Shown here piece after piece: positions 1 to 10,549 of a DNA stretch of 64,000 bases. This DNA is from Artemia franciscana (Eukaryota; Arthropoda; Branchiopoda; Anostraca; Artemiidae): NCBI RefSeq assembly GCF_032884065.1, contig NC_088863.1, forward strand, positions 38,845,076 through 38,909,075, written 5' to 3'. Every line of letters starts with the position of its first letter. The first letter of the stretch is position 1. The position numbers and the translations under genes are program-made. The notes under the pieces are model-generated. The model ran no database searches, had not been told where the DNA came from, and saw nothing but the letters and a program-made list of their open reading frames with translations.

Positions 1-394
1 ATGTGTTTCAAAAATATCCCATGGAGTCTCTGCTAACCAGGATCTAAGAAGGGTTAGCTCAAATTAACCACACTTAAAGAGAGTCGATTCCAATTTATGG
101 GTCTCATGACTCACCTTCTTCTTAGCACCGAATTAAAAAAAAAAGAGAGAAAAAAAGAATAGTGGGACAGATTACTTATTAGTACTAAATTATGTACAAA
201 CTTAAAAGAGGGGAAAATATTGTCTGTAAGGATACCGTAGTTATAATTACACGTGTCGGAATTTCTACTGCTGGTAAGGTTCCAGCTCTGAGCAGAGCTG
301 ATAGAAAATCCACAATCACTGAAGATACAAGATCAAATAGGCTGAGGTTGAAATATCTTATAATCATTATTATAAGCCATCATGGACAAGTATA
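1..394. other. No recognisable gene
   Basis: AT-rich sequence with no open frame resembling a protein family. It ends in a short GATA microsatellite (about 398-415) that looks like the tail of the LINE 3' end beside it. Confidence 0.5.
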
Positions 395-900
395 TAGATA
401 GATAGATAGATAAGTGTATTTCAAAAGCCTAAGGGCCATATACACACAACAATATAAATAAATAACACACAAGCAAGAACATTAAACAACAGTACAAATT
501 ACAAGCACGCACAGAAACAGAATACAGCGCGAAAATATCTAAACTAACGACAAAATAAGTTAATCATAAAAACATTTCTTCTTACTAAGGATTAACGGAC
601 TTTTCCCCTTTATTAATAGTATTTTCACTCTTAACAACCTATTCTAAAAATTGCCAAGGACCCCCACGCTTAATTGGTCGTCCCATAAATCTTCCGCTTT
701 CCCGATTGAAAGAGAGAGAAAAAAAAGAAGAGAAAAAGAAATTCTTGTGTTTTATATCATATAACGGGAAAGAGAGAGCACTTCCAATCTTGATGGGAAA
801 AAGTTGACTCTCAACTAGGATTCAACGGAGGAAATTTAGTGCAATTCTATTCCGGGAACGTGGAGAGAAGAAAGGATTTGCTTAGGAAATTCTCCAGATC
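395..900 (-). mobile_element. LINE 3' UTR remnant
   Basis: Read on the - strand, this stretch ends in TATGGCCCTTAGGCTTTTG and then a TATC microsatellite tail. The downstream end of the intact LINE next door (near 1000) has a closely similar signature, TATGGCCCACGGGCTTTTC, followed by an ATT-rich tail. I infer a second, related LINE 3' end lying in the same orientation. No reading frame survives. The boundary with the neighbouring element is not defined. Confidence 0.45.
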
Positions 901-1070
901 TAGGCCTCAAATTATTAAGACTCGCTGTCTTTGTGACTTATAATAATAATTCATATTGTGTCTTATAATAATAATTAATAATAAATTATTCCAGAAAAGA
1001 AAAGCCCGTGGGCCATAGGAAAATTACATAATACACAAACAACAAATTCACTACATTAAATTAAAACTAT

Positions 1071-4000
1071 TCAAAGAAAACGCTCCCGATGCACCGCTGC
1101 AATCCTGACAAACCTTGCCATCCTTTTGATACTCAGGAAATTTGTATCATTCATTCTATCTACCATCCATATCTCATTCAATTTTTCTTTTCCATACATC
1201 TCACGCCTCCAATCATTCAATTCGACACATTCACACACAAAATGTATTAAACTTTCATCCTGAGATCCGCACATAGGACAAGCAATAGATACTACCTTCT
1301 CCCCTTTTCTCCCTTGATACTTTCTTTTCTCCCCAATCAAAAATCCATTTCCCCTCCAATCCAAATACGCCTTCAAATCCTCTCTACTTAACCCAACCTT
1401 CCAAAATACCTCCTCCCCCCAACTCCTCTTTATCTGTTTATAAAATTTTAATGACCCTGAACGATCCAGGCTTGCCCACCATATCTGTATTTCTTGATTC
1501 TTCAATCTCTCTTGTACCTCCCTTATTACTATTTCCTCCATACCCATAATCCCCTTTCCTTCATTCCACCATTCTCCTAATCCACACTTGTCTAAGATGT
1601 CCTTAATCTCCGCCGGCCACCCTGTTTTACTATTCTGTCTCAACGCCTCTAAGTATGCTGCCTTTGCTACCGTAAATCTCTGCATACCCAGTATCCTAAC
1701 CCAATATCTCACCATGGTCACTAGCCTCATAGATCGCAGCGATACTAGCCCTAAATCCCCCTGGATTACCAAATTACTAAACGAATCCCATAGTCCTAAC
1801 ATCCTCTTATAATATCTCATCATAACCACCTCAAGTTTTGGACCTTTCCGATAGCCCCAGATCTCTGCTCCATAATGCATCGCCGGTACTATCTTACTTG
1901 TCCAAATCCTCTTATGTACTCTAATATCTCTCACCCGTCTAAGACTACTCCTCGCTATTTCACCGCTAATATACCTCCCCCTTGCATTCGCTAGATCCAG
2001 ATGCCCACTGAATTTCCCATTACTAGTAAACTTTACCCCAAGATAAACAAATTCATTATTCACTGGTATAGTTTCACCTTTAAAGGAAAAATTCACATCT
2101 TCACTTTCCATGGCTTTACGACCAAATACCATCACCACTGACTTCGATGTGTTCAGGATTAACTTCTTCTCTTCCAAATAAACCTCCGTAATCTCTAATA
2201 ATTGTTGCAGTTTCTCCTTTGTTTCAGCCAGTAATACGATGTCGTCAGCAAATAGTAGTAAGCACAGTTTAAGCAAATCTATCGATAACATTGGTGCATT
2301 ATTCTTAGCGAAAAATTCATTGGCATCATTTAAATAGAGGCTAAACAATTTTGGTGACAGCACACATCCCTGCTTTAGTCCCAATAAAGATTGCACCGGA
2401 GTTGAGCACTTTCCCGCGACTTTCACTACTAACTTCACGTATTTATACATTTCGCACAGCAACAATACGAAATAGTGAGGTAGTCCTAAAGATAACAGGT
2501 TTAACATTAACAGGTTCCTATCGACATTATCATATGCTCCTTTCAGGTCTAAAAACGCTGCATATAACCTCCCCCCTTTTCCTTTCCTATACTTCTCTAC
2601 CATAATTCTCAAAGTAAAAATATGATCTACTGCACTATGATTTTTTCTAAACCCTACCTGAAAAGGGGATAGCAGTTCCTTTACCTCCAACCACTTCCCT
2701 AATCTTGAGTCTATAACCTTGCAGAAAATCTTACTCATCACATTTCCTAAACTAATTATTCTATAATTACTATGATCCTGTCTGTTACCTTTTTTGAAAA
2801 TTGGTATTCCTACTGACACATTCCACTGGTCAGGCCATTTCCTATTTTCAGTCACAAAACTGAAAACTGCTGCTAAAACTGGTACTAGAACTGTTTTCCC
2901 CGTTTTCCAAATCTTTGCTGGTATTCCATCCACCCCCGGCGCCGAAGATCCCTTCATTCCTTTTAGGCTTGCACAAACTTCCTCTACCTTAATCGGTTCT
3001 AATAGACTATAATCCTCTTGTCTTAAGGGGAAACCATTCTGCTCTCGTAGCTCCTCTACTAAACTCCCTATACCGTCTTCATATTGCTCCCTTTTGCTAG
3101 TGTCCTGCTCCAGGTATGTTTTCCACGACTCAGCTGGAGGTATGAGTTTGTCGTTGGCCTTGAATTCCCGCCTTACTTCACTCCAAAACTGTTTTGGGTC
3201 TTTTGACAAGTATTCCTCGCTGATCTTTATAGCCCTAATCTCTTCTACTTGTTTTTTTCTCATTTTTAATAACCTCTTGTAGATTTTTCTCTCTGTTCGG
3301 TACTCCGATAAGTGTTTATTCATTTCCTGGTCATTTAGTGCTCCTTTCACTTTCCTGAGAAGTTGAATAAGGTTTACTTTCAGCCTCCGACAATCCTCAT
3401 CAAAGAATTCGTTTGTATTTCTCACCCTCTCCTTGTTATTTGATATCCCACTGCATTTCTGGTATACTTCCTCTGATATTTCTTGCACGGCTTCTTCTAA
3501 CTTCCCTTCTCCCAGTATATATATGCATTCCTCCGCCCTTTTCTGCATCTGTTCACTTTCCAACAAATTTTTCAAACGGTTTTCCTCCATACAATCTACC
3601 CTAATCTGCTGCTTCATTACCTTCCTACCCTTATCTTCCCTCTTCCCCTTATTCCTCCAACTATATCTCTCACCCTCTATCTCATACATCCATTTCTTCG
3701 CCTGTCCTGCCTTCATGACTACCTCTATTGGCTGGTGGTCTGATCCTACAACATCCATAACATAAAAATCCAAACAATTTTCCCATAACCTCCTATCAAC
3801 CATAATATAATCAATCACGCTAGGCTTCCCCGAACCAAAGCACGTAAAATCTCCCCTTTCATGATCTTTACCCACCCTTCCATTCAAAATTATCAACCGA
3901 CCCTCACTACAAAAATTTATCAACTTATGGCCCCACCTATTTTTCCTCCTAGTTTCATCTTTGCTTGTCCTACCTTTCGGACATCCGTTTCTTCCATACC

Positions 4001-4532
4001 ATTCAACCATACTCTCCATACCTGATAAGCAAGGGTTGCCAAGATCCACCTGTATGTCTTCAACCTCCGTACTCGTACCCGTGTAGGCGTTGAAATCACC
4101 TAGTAATACAAAAAAATGGTCACTAAACAGCTCAACATAATTAACATACTCCTCAATTAATATGTCCCATGTATACTCATTCATATAAGAACTATTTTCA
4201 GGGGGTATATATACACAGCCTATAACATACCTCTTATCCCACATGGACATTTGTAACCACACAATATTTTCTGACGCACTCAATAGCCTATGGATGCTAT
4301 CAAATATATCATCCCGGATCAATATCGCTATCCCCCCATAATGTCGACCATTACTCGATTTATTTCTCACTCTTTCAAAAACATTGTACCCTTCAACACT
4401 TAATGGGTTTTTCCCATCACTCCATGTCTCTACTAGTCCAACTATATCTTTCTTTTCATTATCAATACACGCTTCCTTCAACAGATTACTTAGTTTTGTC
4501 GCTGAAAACCCTTGAATATTCCAATGCACCAT
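1071..4532 (-). CDS. LINE ORF2: APE endonuclease + reverse transcriptase
   Basis: Encodes a 1153-residue protein that nicks target DNA and reverse-transcribes the element RNA at the nick. Residues ~1-270 are an exonuclease-endonuclease-phosphatase domain: E35 in GLVETW, D146/N148 in LLGDFN, N217, D241 in IDYIMVD and the terminal SDHQP (H266). Residues ~275-510 are a basic linker. The reverse transcriptase occupies ~520-850: APGVDGIPAKIWK (~531), NYRIISLG, motif A LDLKGAYD (D662), LKQGCVLSPKLF, and the catalytic FADDIVLLA (D763/D764), followed by YLGVKF. A C-terminal CPMC...H...C zinc-knuckle-like motif lies near residue 1090. No RNase H domain is apparent. The start codon at 4532 sits directly before the first endonuclease strand (MVHWNIQGFS), so it is probably correct. 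All catalytic residues are present. Confidence 0.92.
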   Translation of the reverse strand: MVHWNIQGFSATKLSNLLKEACIDNEKKDIVGLVETWSDGKNPLSVEGYNVFERVRNKSSNGRHYGGIAILIRDDIFDSIHRLLSASENIVWLQMSMWDKRYVIGCVYIPPENSSYMNEYTWDILIEEYVNYVELFSDHFFVLLGDFNAYTGTSTEVEDIQVDLGNPCLSGMESMVEWYGRNGCPKGRTSKDETRRKNRWGHKLINFCSEGRLIILNGRVGKDHERGDFTCFGSGKPSVIDYIMVDRRLWENCLDFYVMDVVGSDHQPIEVVMKAGQAKKWMYEIEGERYSWRNKGKREDKGRKVMKQQIRVDCMEENRLKNLLESEQMQKRAEECIYILGEGKLEEAVQEISEEVYQKCSGISNNKERVRNTNEFFDEDCRRLKVNLIQLLRKVKGALNDQEMNKHLSEYRTERKIYKRLLKMRKKQVEEIRAIKISEEYLSKDPKQFWSEVRREFKANDKLIPPAESWKTYLEQDTSKREQYEDGIGSLVEELREQNGFPLRQEDYSLLEPIKVEEVCASLKGMKGSSAPGVDGIPAKIWKTGKTVLVPVLAAVFSFVTENRKWPDQWNVSVGIPIFKKGNRQDHSNYRIISLGNVMSKIFCKVIDSRLGKWLEVKELLSPFQVGFRKNHSAVDHIFTLRIMVEKYRKGKGGRLYAAFLDLKGAYDNVDRNLLMLNLLSLGLPHYFVLLLCEMYKYVKLVVKVAGKCSTPVQSLLGLKQGCVLSPKLFSLYLNDANEFFAKNNAPMLSIDLLKLCLLLFADDIVLLAETKEKLQQLLEITEVYLEEKKLILNTSKSVVMVFGRKAMESEDVNFSFKGETIPVNNEFVYLGVKFTSNGKFSGHLDLANARGRYISGEIARSSLRRVRDIRVHKRIWTSKIVPAMHYGAEIWGYRKGPKLEVVMMRYYKRMLGLWDSFSNLVIQGDLGLVSLRSMRLVTMVRYWVRILGMQRFTVAKAAYLEALRQNSKTGWPAEIKDILDKCGLGEWWNEGKGIMGMEEIVIREVQERLKNQEIQIWWASLDRSGSLKFYKQIKRSWGEEVFWKVGLSREDLKAYLDWRGNGFLIGEKRKYQGRKGEKVVSIACPMCGSQDESLIHFVCECVELNDWRREMYGKEKLNEIWMVDRMNDTNFLSIKRMARFVRIAAVHRERFL

Positions 4533-4577
4533 GCGTACTACCCTTTCACTAGAATTTTCACTATGGCCCCCCGTTTC

Positions 4578-5687
4578 CTATTCATCACCAGCAGTTACTA
4601 TAGACCCTTGACTCGGCTGTTCTCTTGACACGCTTTCACCATCACTTGCCCTCACCTCCAGACCACTGCCATCCATTGGTGCTTCCTGGTTGAGCACTCC
4701 CACTAATCGTGACTTTCTGATAGGTTGATTTTGATCGTCACTTGGACTTATTATCCTAGCATGGTCGCGTTTGGCCCGTGGTTCAGGCCTCCCGGGCATC
4801 TTCAAAGCAACCGTATTTTTCGGTGTAATAAATGTCGTTGTGGTTCGAATATCCGTGTTTGGATCGTCCAATTCATTTTCATTGGCTGAAAAATATCCTT
4901 GCAAGCTACCTGTAGATTCTGCCCTGCTACGCGTTGGAGTCTCATGGTCAAGGGACTGACGGCTCTGACCTTGAAGCCTTCCCAAAGCTATCGGGACCAT
5001 ATCTCTAACACTCGGACCACTTACTTCAATTATTTTCTCATTCTCAAAATCATACGTCAAAATCTTGTCCTGTAAAATTAGCCTTACCCCCCTTAATTTA
5101 GCAGGCATATTTTTTGACCTAGCCTCCGCTAGCAGTGGTTTTAACTTATCTCGAGCCATACGCTCTCTTTCCGTGTAGTCAGGGGATATATACAACTTAT
5201 GACGGCTAAATAGCCCAGAGGATCTCAACACCAAATCTCTCAGAGGCTTGCTAATAAATTTAATGACAACCGGGGGCACGCCATTATTTTTAGAGCGAAG
5301 GCGGAAAATATCCTTTATGTCTCGCCTCTCTAGATCCAAATTCGGGACAATTTCATTTAAGCATGACAAAATATCTGACGCTAGACTGGGTCCTCGATGT
5401 TTAGGGTCAAAATTGTATATAATCAAATTCATGTTCTTCAATTCTTTTTCAAGAAAATCTATCTTGGACTGGGTTTTCCGCAAATCTTTATTAACAGTCG
5501 AGCAGCTTAATGCCAGTCCCGCTATCTCCGATTTAATTGCTCTGTTGGTTTCCTCTACCTTGCAAGAAAATTCCGAAAAAATCGTCTTTAGGCCTTCAAT
5601 TCCCTCCGCCAAAACCTCTATTTTATTTACTGAGGCTCTTAGACTTTGCATCTCCTTTATCAGTTGTTTTATACCTTCATCGCTCAT
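4578..5687 (-). CDS. LINE ORF1: nucleic-acid-binding chaperone-like protein
   Basis: Encodes 369 residues immediately upstream of ORF2 on the same strand. Residues ~1-90 are heptad-like and predicted coiled coil (rich in L, I, E and K, ending LEKELKNMNLIIYNF). A compact domain follows (~90-220) with VPPVVIKFISKPLRDLVL and HKLYISPDYTERERMARDK, the pattern of ORF1p RRM/C-terminal domains in two-ORF LINEs. The tail (~230-369) is polar and low in structure, without CCHC knuckles. By analogy ORF1 proteins trimerise, coat the element RNA and assist target-primed reverse transcription. The role is inferred from position, coiled coil and this pattern. Confidence 0.8.
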   Translation of the reverse strand: MSDEGIKQLIKEMQSLRASVNKIEVLAEGIEGLKTIFSEFSCKVEETNRAIKSEIAGLALSCSTVNKDLRKTQSKIDFLEKELKNMNLIIYNFDPKHRGPSLASDILSCLNEIVPNLDLERRDIKDIFRLRSKNNGVPPVVIKFISKPLRDLVLRSSGLFSRHKLYISPDYTERERMARDKLKPLLAEARSKNMPAKLRGVRLILQDKILTYDFENEKIIEVSGPSVRDMVPIALGRLQGQSRQSLDHETPTRSRAESTGSLQGYFSANENELDDPNTDIRTTTTFITPKNTVALKMPGRPEPRAKRDHARIISPSDDQNQPIRKSRLVGVLNQEAPMDGSGLEVRASDGESVSREQPSQGSIVTAGDE

Positions 5688-5970
5688 CTTAGGGTATTAA
5701 ATATTATGCCAAAATCTTACCTTCGATATGCCTTTCGTATTTACCCTCGTACCGGCCTTCGAGCTTTTCTCAAAAATTTTGTCTTTAGTGGCCAACAAAA
5801 ACCAGATCAATCCAACTATATCCAAAGGCAATCGTTGCGCAATGAACTAATTATCCAAAAAGTTGAAAACTGGCCAAACAATAAAACTAGTTTAGATCTA
5901 TATAGGTCAAAGACTGGATCAATACTATATTGTCTCCAAAAGATCATCAAGGATTTGAAGAAATGAATAG

Positions 5971-6057
5971 AGTGGAATTCTATTTAAAAAATTTCTATCA
6001 CAGCATGGTTGCCGAATTTGAATTCTGCGTCGAACAAGCACTAGTAAATATGTATGA
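5971..6057. other. Spacer between LINE leader and (TA)n tract
   Basis: Short AT-rich interval with no feature recognised. Confidence 0.3.
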
Positions 6058-6075
6058 ATATATATATATATATAA

Positions 6076-6146
<71 letters not shown>
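6058..6146. repeat. (TA)n microsatellite
   Basis: About 90 bp of TA dinucleotides with a few interruptions. It abuts the CTAG terminus of the Helitron at 6147, as expected for an element that inserts between A and T. Confidence 0.95.
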
Positions 6147-6305
6147 CTAGCTGTTGGGGTGGCGCTTCGCGCCACCCCAACACCTAGTTGGTGGGGCGCT
6201 TCGCGCCCCCCCCCAAGCCCCCCCGCGCGCGTAAGTCGTTACGCGCCATAATAGTTACGCGTCATTGTAGTTGTGTCCCTATGTCCCACCTGTGAATATA
6301 GATAG

Positions 6306-6427
<122 letters not shown>

Positions 6428-6428
6428 T

Positions 6429-6620
6429 TTTAACTACGTAAAACTTGCGAATATACAACATTATTTGCTGTCCCATTGTCTTTGCATATAAATAGATTGT
6501 CAGGTTTACCGACTCTTGAACATGCAACATATAATGGTCCATGGGAAAACAATCTGTATTCAGATCTATACCTCATGATTCTAATGATTGCCCTTGAGCT
6601 TTGTTGATGGTGATTGCTAA
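6429..6620 (-). pseudogene. Helitron helicase C-terminus remnant
   Basis: The - strand reads AITINKAQGQSLE (superfamily 1B helicase motif V region; complement of about 6580-6620). After a frameshift it reads [20 protein letters not shown] and [20 protein letters not shown], ending VLRS-stop at 6429. [18 protein letters not shown] is the characteristic motif VI and C-terminal end of Helitron Rep-helicases. The frameshift and the loss of everything upstream make it non-functional. Matching remnants with the same boundary occur at 42655-42815, 61535-61730 and 62114-62310. Confidence 0.85.
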
Positions 6621-6634
6621 TCGACCATTCCCTG

Positions 6635-6765
6635 TTCCGGTGTCCCGGTCGTCATTTATATCCCCCTGTTTCCCCCGGTGTCCCCGTTGTAGTTGTGTCC
6701 CTGTGTCCCGGTCGTCATTTATATTCCCTGTGTCCCGGTCGTCATTTGTATCCCGGTGTCGTTTT
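6635..6765. repeat. Minisatellite TGTCCCGGTCGTCATTTA
   Basis: Irregular tandem copies of a unit like GTGTCCCGGTCGTCATTTAT with spacers such as TTCCC. The same unit recurs in every Helitron-derived segment of the window, always next to the helicase remnant, and once more at 6936-6960 and 7620-7650 inside the T-rich array. Confidence 0.85.
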
Positions 6766-8365
6766 TTAGTTTTGTTTTTCTCCTTTATTTTTTTCCTTTT
6801 TTTTTCTTTTTTAGTTTATTTAGATTTTTAGATTTTTTAGTTTTTTTATTAGTTTTTAGTTTTTTTTTCTTTTTAGTTTTTTTGTAGTTTTTACCTTCTT
6901 TTTAGTTTTGTTAGTTTTTTTTTTTTACTTATGTCCTGGTCGTCGTTTATACTCCCTGTGTCCCGGTGCTTTGTTGATTGCTAATCGAACATTCCTTTTG
7001 TCCTGGTCGCTTTCTCTTTGAGTGTCGTCATTTATTTTTTTTCTTTTTTAGTTCTTTTAGTTTTTACCTTTTTTAGTTTTTTTTAGTTTTTTAGATGAAA
7101 ATTTTTTTTAGTTTTTTCCTTTTTTTCTTTTTAGTTTTTTATTGGTTTTTACCTTTATTTTAGCTTATTTTTCAGTTTTTTCCTTTTTTTAGTTTTTTTT
7201 ATTTTTTATTTTTTTTAGTTTTTTACCTTTTTTTAGCTTTTTTACTTTTTTTATCAGTTTTTAGTTTTTTTTGTAGTTTTTGCCTTTTTTTAGTTTTTTC
7301 AGTTTTTTTTTAGTTTTTTATTGGTTTTTACCTTTATTTTAGCTTATTTTTCAGTTTTTTCCTTTTTTTTAGTTTTTTTAGTTTTTGGTTTTTTTAGTTT
7401 TTTACCTTTTTTTAGTTTTTTTAGTTTTTTAGCTTTTTTATTTTTTTTATTAGTTTTTAGTTTTTTTGTAGTTTTTGCCTTTTTTTAGTTTTTTTAGTTT
7501 TTTAGCTTATTTATTAGTTTTTAGTTTTTTTTGTAGTTTTTGCCTTTTTTTAGTTTTTTTCTTTTTAGTTCTTTTGTAGTTTTTACCTTCTTTTTAGTTT
7601 TGTTAGTTTTTTTTTACTTATGTCCTGGTCGTCATTTATACTCCCTGTGTCCCGGTGCTTTGTTGATTGCTAATCGAACATTCCTTTTGTCCTGGTCGCT
7701 TTCTCTTTGAGTGTCGTCATTTATTTTTTTTTTTTTTTAGTTCTTTTAGTTTTTACCTTTTTTAGTTTTATTTAGTTTTTTAGATGAAAATTTTTTTTAG
7801 TTTTTTCCTTTTTTTCTTTTTAGTTTTTTATTGGTTTTTACCTTTATTTTAGCTTATTTTTCAGTTTTTTCCTTTTTTTTAGTTTTTTTTTATTTTTTAT
7901 TTTTTTTTAGTTTTTTACCTTTTTTTTAGTTTTTTTATTTTTTTTAGTTTTTTAGCTTTTTTACTTTTTTTATTAGTTTTTAGTTTTTTTTTGTAGTTTT
8001 TGCCTTTTTTTAGTTTTTTCAGTTTTTTTTTTAGTTTTTTATTGGTTTTTACCTTTATTTTAGCTTATTTTTCAGTTTTTTCCTTTTTTTAGTTTTTTTT
8101 AGTTTTTAGTTTTTTTAGTTTTTTACCTTTTTTTAGTTTTTTTAGTTTTTTAGCTTTTTTATTTTTTTTATTAGTTTTTAGTTTTTTTTTGTAGTTTTTG
8201 CCTTTTTTTAGTTTTTTTAGTTTTTTAGCTTTTTTATTAGTTTTTAGTTTTTTTTTGTAGTTTTTGCCTTTTTTTTTGGTTTTTTTAGTTTTTTAGCTTT
8301 TTTATTTTTTTTATTAGTTTTTAGTTTTTTTGTAGTTTTTGCCTTTTTTTAGTTTTTCAGTTTTG
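6766..8365. repeat. T-rich low-complexity array (TTTTTAGTTTTT)
   Basis: About 1.6 kb of TTTTTAG, TTTTTACC and TTTTTGCC variants. It contains a long-range duplication: the block at about 6900-7480 is repeated at about 7600-8170, including identical islands such as GATTGCTAATCGAACATTCC. It is part of the Helitron interior. The complementary A-rich version occurs at 60190-61200. Confidence 0.9.
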
Positions 8366-8455
8366 ACGTCACCTGATCCAGTTTTTTCAGGTGACGTCAC
8401 CTGATCCACAGATCCACAGATCCACACACAGACAACTTATTTTTATATATATAGA

Positions 8456-8690
8456 TATATCATCGAAAGAACTTGACTTTCACGTCAAACATAATTCATT
8501 GTACAAAATACATATAAAAAAAGAGTCAACGCTTATTAAAAAATAAAAAATAAATAGATAACAATAAAATTAATGAAAATACATAAAAATAATTTGAGTT
8601 TAAACTTAGTTAAAAAGTCAACAAGAAAAAATAAATAGATAAAACTAAAATTTATAACTAACTCTCCTGGCTATTATATAACACAGAAAA
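8456..8690. other. AT-rich spacer
   Basis: Sequence between the Helitron 5' end and the LINE relic. No feature recognised. Confidence 0.3.
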
Positions 8691-10530
8691 ACCCGGAACA
8701 AAACTCTTCAGATATCTTTCATGTTTAGCGGGGAGGGGAGTCAGTTTAGGAATTTATCGGAATTTTATACGGGACGATCTGTTGTGGGCGGGAAGGTAGG
8801 GTTCATGGATAATGGAACGTAATCGAGGAATAGACAGGGTCTTGATACCGAAACAAAGGCATAGGAGGTTCCATCTCTTAGCCAACGTGGTGAACTTGAG
8901 CTTACCAAGTAGACAATGGTAAGGAACCTTCCCTTCGCCAAATATGATTCTGAGCGATCGTTTTTGGACATTATCAATCTTATAAATATGTTGTGAAGAA
9001 AGACCGAAATGCCGCACTGGACAAGCAAACTTCAGTACCGGCCGAATAAAAGAACAATAAAGTTTGAGAAGATCCTTTGGGGGACAAGATAATTTTAACA
9101 AAAGTTTTAGAAGGGAAACCGAAGGGGAAGCTTGTTTTAGGATATTTTGAACATGGGCATCCCACTTCGAGTCAGCAGAAATTGTCACCCCAAGTAGTTT
9201 AATGCATGTGACAGAGATTTTGGGAGGAATGGGGTTTGTGAAAGAAGGGGTAATTTTAAAAGATTAACTGTCATATCTGACGATTTATTAGCGTTAACTT
9301 TCATCTTTTGAAAGAAGCCTCCTGTGTGACATCGTCACGTAAAGTCATAATTGAGCTTTTAATATTTCGTCGACAAACCTCAAGCGCAGACAGGTCGTCC
9401 GCATAGTTCCATCGCTCTGTGTGGTCAGTCATAAGGCTATTGACCATTATAAGGAATAAAATAGGACACATCAGTGTTCCTTGGGGGACCCAACAAAAGA
9501 TAGGAGGAGGATCGAAACAAACATTTTTAAAATTAAACACTTGAGAACGATCCGTTAAAAACGAGGTAACAATTTTAACTAAAAAGCGACTCACTTGAAG
9601 CTCAGTCAGCAGTTTATTTACAAGGATATTGTACTCAATTAGGTCGAACGTTTTCTAGATATCAATTAATAAAAGATTCAACCGTGTATCAGGGTTTCAA
9701 GGTTATTAAGAATGGTGTCAAGAAGACTAACAAGGTAGTTCGAAGCAGATGTCTCCTTCAAGTTTCCAAACTGTTGTAAATCAATGAGTTCAAGAATCTC
9801 TGCCTTCATCCAAATAGCTAAAAAAAATCTCCTATATTTCTTAGAAAACTGAGGTCTAAGGTAGGTGATCGGTCTAAATCTGGTGAAATCATTCAGGCCT
9901 CCTTTCTTTTAGATTGGAGTAATATAACCCGGCTTCCACCACGACGGGCAATATCCGGAAGAGCTAATATCATTATAAATACTAACAAGGAGTGTTGATA
10001 GTTTATCAGTGAATGCTTTTATTAGGTCAATCGGGATATCAATGGGACAAACAATAGTTTTTTTCACTTTGTGTATTTTTCTATTATTTGCTTTGCTAAA
10101 ATTTCCAGGATTTTGTCTTTGGGAGTTTCAGGGATTAGATGGTTTTCCAAGAGAGGGTAGAACGTTTGCAAAATGTTCATATATAGCTTTATTAAGCTCA
10201 TTGGCTGTCTGTTAAGGCGGTTCATCCAGAAGAAAATCGAGGTTATTGCACAAGTGACCCTCTTTTTCTTTCACTTTTTTAAACCATTGCTGAGGTTTGC
10301 TCTGTTTTAAGCAATTTAATTTCTTCTTACCATAACGAGAAGCAGCCTGACGTATTTCTTTCTTCATTTGTTTACGGAGGGTTAAGGCATCAGCTTTCTT
10401 TCCAAGGTGAAAAAGTTTTAGTTTCAAATGGATTAGTCCTTCTATTTTTTCATTAATGTTTGGTGTATCTGAGGAAGATACCTTCTTGCTCACCTTTGGA
10501 AAACATTTTTGGTAATTAGTCATTAATTTT
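8690..10530 (-). pseudogene. LINE relic, jockey/CR1-like reverse transcriptase
   Basis: The - strand carries, in order: the endonuclease-RT linker (10523-10212, with KKEIRQAASRYGKKKLNCLK and PQQWFKKVKEKEG); palm motifs at 9594-9301 (WVPQGTLMCPILFLIMVNSL, then the catalytic YADDLS); and the C-terminal region at 9188-8754 (TISADSKWDAHVQNILKQAS, LYCSFIRPVLKFACPV, QKRSLRIIFGEGKVP). These are the standard landmarks of jockey/CR1-type LINE polymerases. The frame is broken between the blocks, and the endonuclease half is missing, as in a 5'-truncated insertion that later decayed. Confidence 0.85.
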
Positions 10531-10549
10531 GTTTGAAAAAAACACCTTT

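Larger units (their letters stand above)
940..5970 (-). mobile_element. Non-LTR retrotransposon (LINE), two intact ORFs
   Basis: A complete-looking LINE on the - strand: 5' leader (about 5970-5688), ORF1 (5687-4578), a 45 nt spacer, ORF2 (4532-1071), and a short 3' UTR ending in ATT-rich repeats near 940-990. Both ORFs are free of stops and frameshifts, which is unusual here because every other LINE in the window is broken. That suggests recent insertion. I could not identify target-site duplications, and the 5' limit is a guess set by the (TA)n tract at 6058. The APE-type endonuclease places it outside the R2-like restriction-endonuclease LINEs. I do not assign a clade. Confidence 0.85.
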
